64,000 nucleotides of DNA, taken from positions 105,698,014 to 105,762,013 of the forward strand of contig NC_134136.1 in assembly GCF_040939455.1 (NCBI RefSeq), read 5' to 3'. The position numbers were made by a program, and so were the translations under genes. Under the pieces are notes generated by a model. It worked only from the letters and a program-made list of their open reading frames with translations. It was not told where the DNA came from and ran no database searches. Source of the DNA: Microcebus murinus. Its lineage: Eukaryota > Chordata > Mammalia > Primates > Cheirogaleidae. Below are positions 29,171-42,615 of the stretch, piece after piece (positions within the stretch are counted from its first letter, which is position 1; each line of letters starts with the position of its first letter).

Positions 29171-29923
29171 TACAGATGTTCCTCGATTTATGACAGTCTC
29201 AATAAACCCATAGTAAGTTGAAAATATCATAAGTCAAAAACACATTTAATTACACTTAACTTACTGAACATCATAGTCTAGTCTAGCCTACCTTAAATGT
29301 GCTCAGAACATGTACATTAGTCTACAGTTGGGCAAAATCATCTGGCAACACAGAACACTGTAGATTATGGTTGTTCACTCTTGTGATCGCGTGGCTGACT
29401 GGCAGCTGTGGCTCACTACCACTGTCTAGCATCTTGACAGAGGATAAGACTACATATCATTGATCCGGGAAAAGATCAAAATTCAAATTTAGAAATATGG
29501 TTGGGCTGGGTGTGGTAGCTCACGCCTGTAATCCTAGCACTCTAGGAGGCCGAGGCGGGAGGATTGCTCAAGGTCAGGAGTTCAAAACCAGCCTGAGTAA
29601 GAGCGAGACCCCCGTCTCTACTATAAATAGAAAAGAAATTAATTGGCCAAATAAAAATATAGAAAAAATTAGCCAGGCATGGTGGCACATGCCGGTAGTC
29701 CCAGCTACTCAAGAGGCTGAGGCAGGATTGCTTGAGCCCAGGAGTTTGAGGTTGCTGTGAGCTAGGCTGACGCCACGGCACTCTAGCCTGGCCAACAGAG
29801 TAAGACTTTGTCTCAAAAAAAAAAAAAAGAAATATGGTTGTACTGAATGAGTATCACTTTTGCATCACTGTAAAGTCAAAAACTCATAGGTTGAACCTTC
29901 ATAAATTGGGGACTGTCTGTACT
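29171..29923. mobile_element. Tigger-type DNA transposon, interrupted by an Alu
   Basis: The left end 'gttcctcgatttatgacagt' and the adjoining 'gtaagttgaaaatatcataa', and the right end 'ataaattggggactgtctgt', belong to a pogo/Tigger family with inverted ends. The interior includes 'gaacatgtacattagtctac' and 'cagttgggcaaaatcatctg'. The Alu at 29504-29827 was inserted into it later. Confidence 0.7.
29504..29827 (+). mobile_element. Alu SINE, strepsirrhine type, inside a Tigger element
   Basis: A dimer with the 'ttaattggccaaataaaaat' middle and the 'gctaggctgacgccacggca' right monomer. The target duplication 'agaaatatggttg' is perfect (29491-29503 and 29828-29840). Open frames of 87 and 79 codons over it are Alu shadows. 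Confidence 0.95.
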
Positions 29924-30484
29924 TTGTGCCTGGGGGTGGGGGTTTGGATTAAAATGAATGATAAAGGAAAGAGGTGAGATTGTTTCTAAAGGGAAAGAAG
30001 CCACCAAGGGAAAATCCAACATAATGTTGGTGTCTAGGGAGAAGCTTAAAATAAGAGAATAATACGCTCCCTTAGCTTAGACTCAGATGCTCCTTGGGTT
30101 GAAGAACTCTGTTAAAACCTTCTCCTCCATGAAAGAGTCAGGAAGTGAGTGGAACACACTGGAAGAAGAGATGAGCATTCTAACTAGGACCAGGACTCCA
30201 TCAAACAATGTTACTGTGGCTTTTTGTTAATATTAATTAATATATCTTTGGATTCTTATTTCACAGGATATAACTGCTATTAAGTATCTGTGTTGGAAAG
30301 TACCCTATGGGAATCTTAAGCCAGCCAAATCTGGAGAACAATGATTGATAACAACTTGAATGAACATTGTGCGGCCATTAATTGCAATGATAAAGATTTT
30401 TAAAAAGGTATTGGGTATGTGGTACAAGGTTTATGAGCTATATGCCTCATCTGTCATAATATTATGTATAAAAAATAGCAATTT

Positions 30485-30815
<331 letters not shown>

Positions 30816-31659
30816 AAAAATAGCAATTTGCTCGATTACTTTGTGTGAAAAGCTGTCAGTGGGAAGAGGGACAATTGAGACACTTGGATGATTGAGAAAT
30901 TTTTTAATTTAATTTGGTGGGCCTACTTTGCTTAGATTGAAAAGCCAGAAATTTGATGTCAATAGTTACAGAAATTTCTGCAGCATACTCAAACCAAATT
31001 CTATTTGGAAGTAACTACCATTCGCATGATTTTAGCTTGGAAGACAACATTTTTGTATCTCGAATTTATTTCCTAGTTGTATTAAAGATGTTAGTTCTCA
31101 ATGGCAACAACATGTCTGGTGAGTCAAAGAGCACTGGACCCCTTGAAATAAAAGAACTTGGAAGAATTGGGGGCTGGGCTAGGAATATATGGCCAGGTAG
31201 AATTTGCTTTGAATGAGAAAAGATAAACTGATGAAAATAGACCTCTTAGTGCAAGAAGAGCATTTCAAGGGTGTCCAACTCCAGGAGGAAGGATAAAGTT
31301 GGTAAGTTGCCTAGACTGATAACTGGAGAATGGAACCTGTGAGGTACTCTTAAATAGCTTCAGCATCACAACTGAGGGCCAACCATGCTTCCTCTAGTGT
31401 GCAACTCATGGGTATTGGACACATTTTAAATGCGACTACAGTATCTCCCCTAGGAGATGGACAGATCTTGTTACAGGACCTCTCTCTCTGGGGCACCAAA
31501 ATCTGTTAAACCGTATCAACTGAGAAAATTAGTTTGGCTATGCTCTCAAAATGTTTTTAACTCAGAAGTAACAGAGACATGGCCTCTAACCTATATGAAA
31601 AAATAATACATGGTATATAGCAAAGTAGATTTTTGTAGGGGAGAGGCAAAATAATTATA

Positions 31660-31860
31660 CTGGCCTCCTGAGATGCCTTGCTGTGGAGGCAGCCTGCGGC
31701 TGTGGATCCATATCCTGATTTTAATGCTCTTGTCTTAATGTAGCCTTTTCTGGCAGTAGACTGTAGATTTGTAAGCCATGTTATTGTGGGTCCTGGGAGT
31801 CTTCTTTAGCAACTGAACCTTTTCTAATGCTACCCTTAGTGTACTTTCAAAAGGTGAGAT
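31660..31860 (+). repeat. Copy B of the 3.5-kb-spaced direct duplication
   Basis: Same orientation as copy A at 28150-28345. It carries 'cagcctgcggctgtgg', 'catatcctgattttaatg', 'gactgtagatttgtaag' and 'cttctttagcaactgaacc'. An AT-rich stretch with 'actaataaactaaatacact' follows at about 32090. Confidence 0.55.
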
Positions 31861-33829
31861 GCATATACTGAGAAGGAAGTACATTTTTCACCTGGTTTGT
31901 CGTGGTGAGGGTTAGTCTGGAAGCCGTCACTATTCCGACAACTCTAGGCTGTACCAAATCTCTACAATATGTGTTTTAGTTGCTGAACACAGGCAAATTG
32001 TTCTGTGTTTCTTGATGTTTGCAGAATATTTGTCACACGTATCAACTGAAGTATATTTAGCCCTATGGTTTGGGCTCTCTCCAACCCACCACACACTAAT
32101 AAACTAAATACACTTGCTTTGTTAAGTGCATTTTTATTTCTGCTCTTAGAAGTTGGCTATATTTTTATTTTTAGAAGCTACACACCTATGGAATATGTCA
32201 TCAGAACTACAAAGCGAGAAAGAAAAAGCTTAGGTTATCTTCCTCATAACTTTCAATGGGGTATCAGCCATATTAACCAGCTTATAACTCTTTCTTACCA
32301 AGATTTTCTCTTTGTTTCTGCTTTTCTATCAAGTTTAATTTTCATTCACGATGTGTTGAAAGGCAGTATGGAGTCATACATTTAACTGATTACAAACTGG
32401 AGACATTATAGGTCAATGGTTATGCTCTCCACTTAAACAGTGAATTCTCTGTAGTGGATAAAACTGTGTTGTTTGGTTTTCTGCAATATTGAAACTTTGA
32501 TAGGGAAGTGAAAAAAATAAGATCAAGTGCTTAATAGAGGTGGCAGTGCATGTTTTCTAAGGCATCTGTAATTCAAACTCTTCACTGGCATCAGGAAATC
32601 ACTGAGATAACATCATTAATTTTCATTAAAGTAAGAGTTAGTAGAGGCGGCCTTTGGTAGGAAAGGCTAGTCAGGGCAAGTTTTATTTGCCTGCACTACA
32701 AACAATAGCTCTTTATCATGGCTTTGCAGGCATAAAAATGACAAAAAGGCAGGAAGATAAACCTAAGCAAATATAAAATTAAGAGGAAATTTTTAAATCA
32801 TCTATTGAAAAGTTAGTAATGTGACCACACGTTTTCAATAATAAAAAATTGGCAAATTCCTCATTCTATCTTCTTACAATGCATGACATCCTCCTAGCGT
32901 TCTTGAGAATTCAGTACTTAATTTAGATAAATACACCTTAATTTTGCTATACTCGAATTTTTTTCCAAGTATGAGAAAAGTCACACTCAGAAAGGAAATG
33001 CTGAGAATTTCAAATCTTTTTAAAAGTGAAAATTTAAAGAAATCATTCTACATTCAGACCTTAACTTTATTACAAGATTATCACCTTAAATGGTCAAAAT
33101 TTTCACAATATCAAATTCCCCATTTTCCCAATTCCACATTTCTCAGAACACAACCCTATCTTTAAATGATGCATGAATGCATATATATCTCCATTAACTC
33201 CCCCAGCCCCTCCAGCTAACTACCACCCTACTTCCTCCCCCCTTCACAAATATATTTCGCCCAATGGTATGGATGGTCCATACCAACCATGTCTACATCC
33301 CCATTGTTGATTCACTTTTGAGCTCACTCCATCACCTCCACTGTGCCTCTAAAATCTCACCAAAGTTAAGGACCTCCTTATTGTGATATCCAATGGATAC
33401 TTTCCCCAACTGCATCCTGACATCCCAGCAACATCTGACCCTGGTGACCAGTCCATTCCTCTTTGTCCCCATGCAGTATGTAGGTAGCAGTATAACCTAT
33501 CAGAATTTTCCTCCTGCGCCGGCCACTCCTTTGCAGTCCCCTTTATAGGTTGCTCAACCTCTATCCTGAAGAACTCTTCCCTTCTCACTCTACACTCCCC
33601 TGGAGCCATCTCAAACTCTCCATGGTTACAAAAGCAGCATCTACATGCTGATAAGTCCTAAATATTGTTTGTATATTTCTCCTGAGCATACAGCTTCATG
33701 TCCAACTCTACCAGGTAAGCCTACCATTCACCTGGTATCCCAAGCCAAGCACCTTGACTTCCCTTCACCTACGGCATCAAATAAATCACTGAGGCCTGTC
33801 AAATCCACTTCCTAAATATTCGTAAATAC

Positions 33830-34590
33830 TCTCCACTTATCTCCATCTCTATTTTGCCAATTCAGGCCACCATGTTACTGGTTTAGATTATTGCAGTGAG
33901 TCTCTTTCCTGTCAGTCCCACAACCCTCCAAACCATGCTCTGTTCCACAGCCAGAATGATCTTTTAAAATGAAAATCCAATCATGCCATTCCCTTGCCAA
34001 AACCTCTTGAATGGCTCTCCACTGACCTTTAAATTCTTTAACTTGGATTTAAAAACTACTTTCACAATCTGCCTCCTGGTTCTCTCTCCAGCCCAATACT
34101 TCCCAATAGCCCTTCCCTGGAATTCTGTGCTTTAGTTACACTGAAGTATGTTCAGTCTCTGAGTGCATCATGCTTTCTCTGGGCTCCTCTCATTCCCTTC
34201 CCTCTGACTAGAATGCTCTTCCTACAGTGAGCTCTACTTACTCTTCCAGAATCACCTAATCACCTCTTCAAACAAACCTTCTCTGAACCTCACCCCACAC
34301 AGCTAGCTGTTCACATGGTACCCCATTCTTCCACTATTACACAACTAAATACATGACATTAAAAGTATCTCTTCACTTTTCCTCAGGATGCCCATAAATC
34401 CAAGAAATATAGACAATGCCACTTTTTAAATCAATTATAGACAATCTTCATGATCTTACGTGTACATTTTCTTATGTCTCCAGATTTTATGGACATCCCA
34501 TTAGACTGTAAGTTCCATCAGGATAGGAACTGTACCTGTCCGTTTCACAGGCATATCATCAATGCACATAGACACTCAAACAATATTATA
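33830..34590 (+). repeat. L2 LINE 3' region
   Basis: A pyrimidine-rich block following the end of L2 ORF2 and its 3' UTR: 'aatctgcctcctggttctct', 'gactagaatgctcttcctac', 'cacctcttcaaacaaacctt', 'tagactgtaagttccatcag' and 'gataggaactgtacctgtcc'. The C-rich stretch upstream (33185-33830) may belong to the same copy but I cannot align it. Confidence 0.8.
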
Positions 34591-34796
34591 CCATAATTCA
34601 CTTTGTTGATAACAGAGAGTTATACATAAACTATCTGAAGAAATGATAGAGCTATATAACACTTCAGGATTTTCCCACAGGTTTATGACAAAAAAGCACA
34701 AAAGCTATCTTGTCATCTTTCCTCTATCTCGGCATCCATCTGAATGTCGGCATTCAAGCTAATAAACCACACATATCTGTGAATGTTGGTTTGGAT

Positions 34797-34863
34797 AAGA
34801 TAGTCACAGTCTTCTGAAGGCTCTCGTGTCACAAAAAAGAAAAAAAGATAGTCACAGTCCTCT
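34797..34863. repeat. Short direct duplication
   Basis: 'aagatagtcacagtcttct' at 34797-34815 recurs as 'aagatagtcacagtcctct' at 34845-34863, one mismatch in 19 bp at a 48-bp spacing. Confidence 0.8.
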
Positions 34864-35221
34864 AATAACCAAATACATTTTGTAAAAGGAAGAAACAAAG
34901 GTAGAATGGTAAAAGTGATGCAAGTTTCATAAAGGCAATTACGGATGCCAATGCCATTAGTTGGAAAATTAAAAATTGTCAATATCTTATCACTTTAACA
35001 TTAGTAGCTGAGAAATGGTAACAGAAAAGATTGAATCTAAACAATAAAATAAAATAGTCTAATAGTGTTTGGCAAACACTAGGCCAAAGATAATTTAAAG
35101 AATGAATGCTATGTTGCAAAAGGACTTGTGACAGCTATTTCTCCCCTCTCCAAGTGAAAATATCCCCAAGGCACTTTTTTATAAGCAAAGAAAAATTCTC
35201 AAGATTTTTAAGTACCAGTTA

Positions 35222-35329
<108 letters not shown>

Positions 35330-36129
35330 TCATTTGTTATTTCATCAGAAAACACAGACAAAACCCCCAATGATTTGCCAACAACTATAACAACCACGAA
35401 AATAGCCTTAAAAAATTGTGTCTATGCTCCAAGCTTTGGGAGGTGAAATTCTGTCGATGTGTCCTTTTGCCCTTTGACAATAAGGAAAGCTAAGTTCTGT
35501 GAAGGACTATAGTGGCATAGCCTGCAGGGCATTCATGTAGTCCTTGTTCCCAAGAGAGAAAAGAAGGATGGGCATTTTTTTTAATAGACCGTAATCTTCA
35601 TCTATTGCAGTGAATCTTTGCCACGGAAGATTAAAGAGAACAAGGAACATATTATTGAAATAGCTATAAGAACTTAACAATCAGGTGACAATATAACATT
35701 TTTTTCTGATTATAAATGTTATACATGCTCATTGTAGAAAACTTAGAAATCAATGAAAAATATAAAATCAAGTAAACAAATCATCTATAATCCCATAACC
35801 CAAAGATAGGCACTGTTAACATTTTGAGTATTTTTTTCCTTAACATATATCTATGTATATGAGATAAATTTTAAGATATAATTGGAATTAAACATCTGGC
35901 TTTATATTCCAAGGCACAATCATTATAATATTCAGCATAGAGTAACCACTCAACAATTTATGCTACTGTGGTTTCTACAGCCACCTGTCTATCAAGTCCT
36001 GACTCATGTCACCTAGCAGGAAGTTATATTTAGATGATGTCCTTACTCAAGTCTGTACAAGCCTTAATAGACACTGGACTACATTTCTTTTCTAGCATTT
36101 CTGTGTACGTATGTTTCAAGAACCCAGCT

Positions 36130-36265
36130 CCAAAAAGCTCCTTGAAAACAAGAACCCTGTCACCTACTTCTGTCATATTTCCCAGCAACTTAATATACAA
36201 CAGATCTCTGGAAAAGCAGGTCTAATACAACTAGAGGACTGATTGACTGATTGAATGAATAAATG
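36130..36265 (+). repeat. L2 LINE 3' tail
   Basis: The phrases 'gctccttgaaaacaagaacc' and 'ttgactgattgaatgaataa' match the L2 3' end in order. Confidence 0.5.
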
Positions 36266-36504
36266 AACAAAAGGATTAAAAAGAAAAACCATATTGGTAA
36301 ACATGACTAAGTGCCCTAATCAAATGGCATCCATAAAATCAGTTCTAATGAGGTATTAGCAAAAGGCAATAATTTAATCCATATCCAAGTCACTTGGGTT
36401 AGCACTTTTAGCTTTATGGTTTTTGCAGAGACCAAACATAAAAGCCTGAATTTAAATTAGGAGAAGGAACACAATGTCTGTAATTTAAACTATTCAGCAT
36501 AAAA

Positions 36505-37200
36505 ATATAAAAGGGACTGGCAATACCCAATGTTGGTCAGGATATAGAGCAACTGGAACCCTCATACACTGCTTGTGGGAATACAAAACAGTATGACAAC
36601 TTTGGAAAACCTGTTTAGTAGTTTCTTAAGAAATTAAACATGTATCTATTTTATGACCCAAATATTCTATTTTTAGATATGTATCCAAAATAAATAAAAA
36701 CATGTTCACAAACAGATGTGTACATGAATGTCCATAGCAGTTTTATTCATAATAGCCACAAACTGGAAACAAATCAATAGGGTAATATATAAACAAATTG
36801 TGGTATAGTCATTCAATGGGAGACTACTCTGCAATAAAAAGGAACTAACTACTGATAACACAACTATGTGAACTGATCTGAAAAAAAAAAAACAAAAAAA
36901 AACACCAAACTTGGTAAAAGAAGCCAGGAACAAAACCATACATACTGTTTGATTTCATTTATATGAAACTGTGGGACAGATAAAACTCAGATACAGTGAG
37001 AGATGGTAGTCTGGGGTAAGGTGGGAGTGGATAGCTGACTGCAAAGGAACACAAAGGTATTTTCTAGGTGATTGAAATATTATATATTTTAATTGGTGTG
37101 CTGGTTACACAGGTGTATACATTTGTCAAAATTCAAACTGCGCACTTAAAATGGAAACATTTTATGGTGTTTAAATTATACCTTAATAAAGTAAATTTTA
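36505..37200 (+). mobile_element. 5'-truncated L1M LINE: end of ORF2 and 3' UTR
   Basis: The order is 'ggtcaggatatagagcaact', 'ccctcatacactgcttgtgg', 'tagcagttttattcataata', 'tatgaaactgtgggacagat', 'ggttacacaggtgtatacat' and 'aattataccttaataaagta'. This is the typical end of an ancient L1. The reading frame is broken. Confidence 0.85.
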
Positions 37201-37264
37201 AGAATTCTTAAAAACCCTCACGTGGACAGTACACTATGATGTATGTGCCTGTTAGCTTAAACTA

Positions 37265-37385
37265 CACTGTAGAGGCGGTCAGTTGTCTTAATCAGGAATG
37301 TACACTCCAGGGGTGGCTGGCTAGCAATTAATCAAAAAGCTTCACTCCAGAGGCGGCCGCTTTAAGTGATTCAGCTATATTTAGC
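37265..37385. repeat. Degenerate three-copy tandem repeat, about 39-bp unit
   Basis: Three related starts, 'cactgtagaggcgg' (37265), 'cactccaggggtgg' (37303) and 'cactccagaggcgg' (37343), lie 38 and 40 bp apart, each followed by a 'taatca' or 'tgattca' motif. A GCGGCCGC site is at 37353-37360. I know no repeat family with this pattern. Confidence 0.55.
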
Positions 37386-37659
37386 TCCTATTACACCAGG
37401 GGTTTCATTAATTATCCTAATTAATGTCAGATAGGCTTGCGTTGGTGATATTAGTGGCTTGTGAAATATGAGGATTGTTGGAAAAGGTTTAGAAACATTC
37501 CCCACCTTTACATGAACAGGGTTTAGGAAGAATCTAGTAGGCCCTCAATCTTTAGAAATGGTGCCCTAAACTGGATTCCAAAATGTCCAGCTGTAGTTCA
37601 TTGGATTTTTGGTTGCCTGAATTCAGTTAAGTGGTTGACAGAATCCTGCCGCTAGAACA

Positions 37660-37845
37660 ATGGTTCTCTAACTTGAATGAACATCAGAATTGCCTGGAGG
37701 GCTAGTTGAAAAATACAGATTTCCCAGGCCTCACCCCCAGACTCTCTAAGTCTGGGGAGGGCCTGAGAATCCAAATTTCTAACAAATTTCCAGGTGCTGC
37801 TGCTGCTGCTGCTGGTCTGGGAACCACACTTTGAGAACCACTGTG
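37660..37845 (-). mobile_element. MER20 (hAT-Charlie)
   Basis: The ends 'atggttctctaacttgaatg' and 'acactttgagaaccactgtg', with 'cagaattgcctggagggcta' and 'ctcacccccagactctctaa' inside, match MER20 in reverse. A (CTG)6-like run has formed at 37797-37814. Confidence 0.8.
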
Positions 37846-38124
37846 ATAGAGGACTGTGCCCTGTGTAGACTGTGAGAACACCTCCCACTGAGCACTCAAA
37901 AAGGCAGTGCTGTGACTTCACTGTGCCTCCGGCACAGGCTATAAGATTGTTTTGTAACCCCTGCCTAATAAATGTTCATATGAGACAGAACTTGTTCTGA
38001 GACTTGCTTTCATTATAGCCTGGCAGCAAAGATGTGGCTAAGAAGGAAGCCCTCACCTCCTTCTTGGTGAAGCCACCTCACCATGGGTGGCTACCAACAC
38101 CTACCAAAGAGAACCTACGTAGGT

Positions 38125-38280
38125 CCATGTTAGCCCAAGGGTGATTCAAGGACCAACAACCATCAGCATCTGCTTGGAGCTTATTAGAAATGCAGAATCT
38201 CAGGCCCCACCCAGATTCTATGACTCAGAATCAACATTTAAGATCCGCTGGTAATTCATAAGGACATTCAAGTACAATTG
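38125..38280 (-). mobile_element. hAT-Charlie MITE fragment (MER20/MER58-like)
   Basis: The segment 'cttggagcttattagaaatg', then 'cagaatctcaggccccaccc' and 'gactcagaatcaacatttaa' belongs to the widespread mammalian hAT-Charlie MITE group. The exact family is uncertain. Confidence 0.55.
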
Positions 38281-41200
38281 AATCTTTAGTTTTACATTTT
38301 AATAAAGTTTCTTATTCCATGTTGTTATTAACTTCAAGTATAAATTTCTTTGTTAAAGAAAACCTAGATTGTCTTTTGTTTTACTTTCTATCTTGCTACA
38401 TTCCATTTTGTGGGCTTTTGGGAGAATATTTAATAATTAAAGTCAGTTAGATCAAAAACTCACCTCTGGGATATATTTGTGGGTCTCTTATTTGTGATGA
38501 ACACCGAAAAAAAGGTATTCTATAAATTAAAAACGTCTAAGAGTGTCTTGAAAGGTTATATGCACAGCTTCCTTCTCGAAGTATAATAAATTAACTTTTC
38601 CCTAGACCTTGTTCTCTGGTGAATAGAACTTCATTTATCTAGGTTGCCCTTCATTCTCTTTCCCCTAAGAGTAGTGGTTTTTCCCTTGTCTCTTCTCCCC
38701 ATTCATCACTGCTTACCTTTTTGAGCAGTTTCAGCCAACTCATGGTAAGAGTTGTCTTGTGACATTAATATAGGAGAAACCAATTCCTGTCTTTTCCTCC
38801 AGATTGGTGTAACACCATTCATCAATACTATCACATTTTTCCTATCCTTGCTAATGTGGAGTTCCTTCATACACACTCATAATTGAGTGCCTTTGGCTCT
38901 TTATAAAATAAGCATTGTAAAGACACAGAAATGCACGTTTAGCAAACTATACATTCCTTCTCCCTTAACACCAGCCTGTAGCAGTTTCCAAAGGATAAGC
39001 CTCCAACCCCAAATTGTCTTTCATTCATTTACTTATACAAAAGTATTGAGTGTCATCTATGTGCTAACCAAACATCCTGGTAGAAGATATTGGTACAAGG
39101 TTTCTCTTCTATCCCCCCTTTTTTTCTAATCCTCCTTTACAACTGCCTATTAACTCATTGGCCTAGTTTCCTACCATCTTTCTTCTTTCATAAAACTAAG
39201 GTCCCTCTCTTATGACCCCCATTCTACTCCCCTTTCTAATTTTCCTGGTTCTATTCAGAATTCAGAACAAATGATCTAAACGAGGTCAGAAGCGCCATCC
39301 AAATCTCACAGTTCATATCAAGAATTGGCAACTTCCAGGAGCTAGAGATCCAAGTCGGAGAAGCAAGGATGATCCGATTCTTTCAGGGCATGAATCACTG
39401 TGGCAGAGAATCAGAGACAAGCATCTGGAAGGTTCCCGCTCTACCAGTGCTCTCAGCTTCCCTAAAGCAGTTCGAACTTTCCTTCCTTCCAAATCCTTCT
39501 AAGTATGACACATTCTGCCTCTAGTTAATCCTCCCTGACACCCTTTCAGCCTACCTCCAACCCACTGCAGAGAACAAGCCTTCTGCCACCAGTTTTCTAT
39601 GCACCATAGTCCAAACTGCTCTCAAAGAGTGATTCAGGAGTACCAGAAGAAAGCAGCAAGGAAAATGTTTAGTTTCCATCACTACGCTACAGAAGCCATG
39701 CACATTTATATCCACAAACCATCAGTGAATTGCAACGGAGTTCTGGTGCCTTGAAAGTCCTACTCAAGAGAGTTAACTGCCTGTGTTGTTTGAGTATGCA
39801 TGTGTTGCTAGGAATCTGCAGCACCATTCTCTCTGGCTTACAGCTGGAAGAGATAAGTTTCCGCCTTGTGAAAGTGTGTAGGATGCACATAGAAACCTCA
39901 AGATGCGATACAGCTGCAAACAATGTGACACTGTCCCAGGCTGAAGCTTGAGATGATTGTGTAGCTAAAATATGCATGAAGATTACTAAAGCTAAAGCCC
40001 CCTTATTCTCGTGTCCCATGGGAGGCCAGCCCCCACTTTCCCTAACAGCTAACTTTCCAGGACTCTGATCCAAGTTGTAATGAGCTCACTAGCTCTCACG
40101 GCCGGAACTCAAGAGGAGTGAGACTATCCAAGAAACGAGTTACACCATGTTTCCATGGCAGCTGGTAGAAAGAGCACTTCAGAAGGATAAAAATGCTGAA
40201 CTGTACATTCCTTTTCATAACTTGTATTATTTTACCCAGGGCTTGTTCTAGCCTAAAAATAGAGAAATCTAGAAACTTAAGGAACGAGGACAAATATCAA
40301 ACCATCTACCTTCTCAAGTTGAATTACCAACCACCCATTCATCTTTAATTTTGAAGCATGAAAAAGGTAATAGTCTTTTTTTCCCCTTTGTTTAGCTTGT
40401 GAATTTTTCTTGACTTTGGTAAATATTTGTTTTATGACTTTTACTTTCAGTCTGTGGAAGGTAGTAGTGGAAGGTGTCAAATTCACCAGAAAAGAGGAAC
40501 AATTGGTCATATTTGAGTCACAAATCTACACAGGTCAGACATGTTTTTGTAAAAAGAGTGAAAAAACCAACTCGGCATTTTAAAGTCATCGGAAAATTCA
40601 GAAGATATTGTAGAAAGAAAACATTAAGCCCCTTCATTTCAATTTTATAGCTTGTTTCTGTCTTTTAATAATACTGCAAAAATCCTGCTATCTCTGACTG
40701 AACCGAGATCTAGAATTTAAAACAAGGAGTGCTTCAGTCCACCTTTCCAATGGCTTGTAGAGACTTTTTGGAAAGGCCCAAAGTTTCAGTATGCTTATCT
40801 ATTGGGTAGAAAGAACGATAATGACCTCATAAACTTAATGAGTGGAAAGAATTGCATGGCTAAAGATTATTTCAACAGATAAATGGGTGTTGTGGTCTTT
40901 GTTTCTTCCTATCAACTCTATTTCCCCAAAGAAATTGAATCCAAATCTCTCAGGTGATCATGAGTGAAAAATAAAATTTAGAAGACATATGATATTTTCT
41001 TGGTACAATTCCAAATTTAGTGCTTGGCATACAATGTGTGTTAAACTCCTACTATATGTCTATTGTAATAATTTTCCAAATTTTCCCAAGAAGCCAAAAC
41101 AAGGCAGTCTCCCCCTACATCCCTCCTATTATAGGAAAGTGGCAGATTTTAAAATATAATAATATGTCTCTGATTCCCCAGCCTCACTCTTCCTGGAGCA

Positions 41201-42229
41201 TTCTAATGGACTTTTCACATAACAAGAATTATTCTTGCCAGCTCAAGCTCACTAGAATAAACAAGAACCATGGGTCTTAATGAGGCTTGAGATAAACTCA
41301 GTAATTTAAACCAAGTTTGGCTTGAAAGCAAATTAAGTCATAATGTCCGGGCTTCAGAAGTTTAGAATTATTGGGAGCTCTTCAAGAACAGGCCAGGAAT
41401 TCTGGAACGTATCTTTAAAGAATTAGCCGAAAGAAAAGAAACATTAAGACATCATACTTGGATTATAATGTTTTAGATATATTTGAGGCCTTATAAAATC
41501 TAAGCTCATTAAAACCTCGTCATCCACATAGAGCTTTACTTAAATTGGGGGAAAATAAACCCACACACAGATAAATAGGAATTACACATTCATACTTCCA
41601 TGAACTACAGAAAGCCTAGTCTGTGAATTTATAATTACCATCAAGTTATGTTTCCAGATGTGAAATGGTTATTACTTATTTGCCACCAGTGACTCTCTAA
41701 AATTCTTCTAAAGAATGAAGAAGAGAAGCAATAAAGTATCTAGTTTGGTACAAATGTGGAAGACTCAGAATTCAGGAAGAGAGAAAGAGGTTATGAACCA
41801 AAAAATATTGCAAAGTTCAACTGCGAAATAAAAGCACAGAATCCTGGCTGTGAATTGTTGAAGGCCTTTCTGGCTCCCTCCTCTTGCTTGGCTTTCCTCA
41901 GCAGAGTCTCAATACTTCTTAGCAGCAGTGGAAGAGTTGAAATTCAAATTAGTTTTGCCCATTGTTAGCTGCTCTGGTAAAAAGATTTGTTGAGAAAGCA
42001 GCTTCTGTAACGAATGAGCAATATGAAGTTTTGGGGGGAACTACGTATCTTAAGTACTACTTCTGGGACCTGAATTCTTCCCCAGATAATGGAAAGCTGA
42101 CTCATATAGACATCGCTGTGCCATGTTCCTTTTACTCCAGCTGGAAGTGAGGCAGGTTCTGGGCTCTAATTCCTAAAGTCTTTATTATATATAAAACATA
42201 TAATCCATAAGAATTATGTCCTCTAAAGA

Positions 42230-42609
42230 GCTATGAAGTAATTTTGCCTAAAAAGTCATTTGTATACATTTAAGATAATACTAATGATATATATTTAAAG
42301 GTGCATTTAAATATAAATATATATAAGTATATTTATATTTAATATATATTTTAAATACTACTAATGATTAATGCTAATACTAATATCAATGATTGAAAGG
42401 ATGAGAGGATTATGCCTTTAAAAATCTATAAAATGGTTTTGCCTAGTCTTTTTTAATTCATTAGTATTATTTTAAATATATATTTATATATTTTAATTAT
42501 TATATTTAAAATAATATTGAGATGTATTTAATTATAAACATATATTTAAGTATACATTTGAAATAATACTAATGACTAAAAAGATTCTCTAGGCAAAACT
42601 GTTTTATAG
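42230..42609. mobile_element. AT-rich nested inverted repeat, MITE-like
   Basis: The right half, 42426-42609, has arms 42426-42474 and 42561-42609 that are inverted copies. The left starts 'ctataaaatggttttgccta' and the right ends 'aggcaaaactgttttatag', with a spacer of about 86 bp. A second, more diverged copy of the outer arm starts at 42230 ('ctatgaagtaattttgccta') and includes the inner motif 'aataatactaatga' again. The element family is unknown to me. A later Alu landed right at its right end. Confidence 0.55.
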
Positions 42610-42615
42610 CTTTTT

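Noticed and set aside
32065..32385. Open frame of 106 codons with a hydrophobic start
   Set aside because: The hydrophobic stretch comes from T-rich sequence. There is no family resemblance, and it follows a decayed repeat region.
39687..40073. Open frame of 128 codons on the minus strand in intron 63
   Set aside because: It has no recognisable domain, no splice partners and no CpG or promoter context. It is on the same strand as DMD but does not match any known DMD exon.
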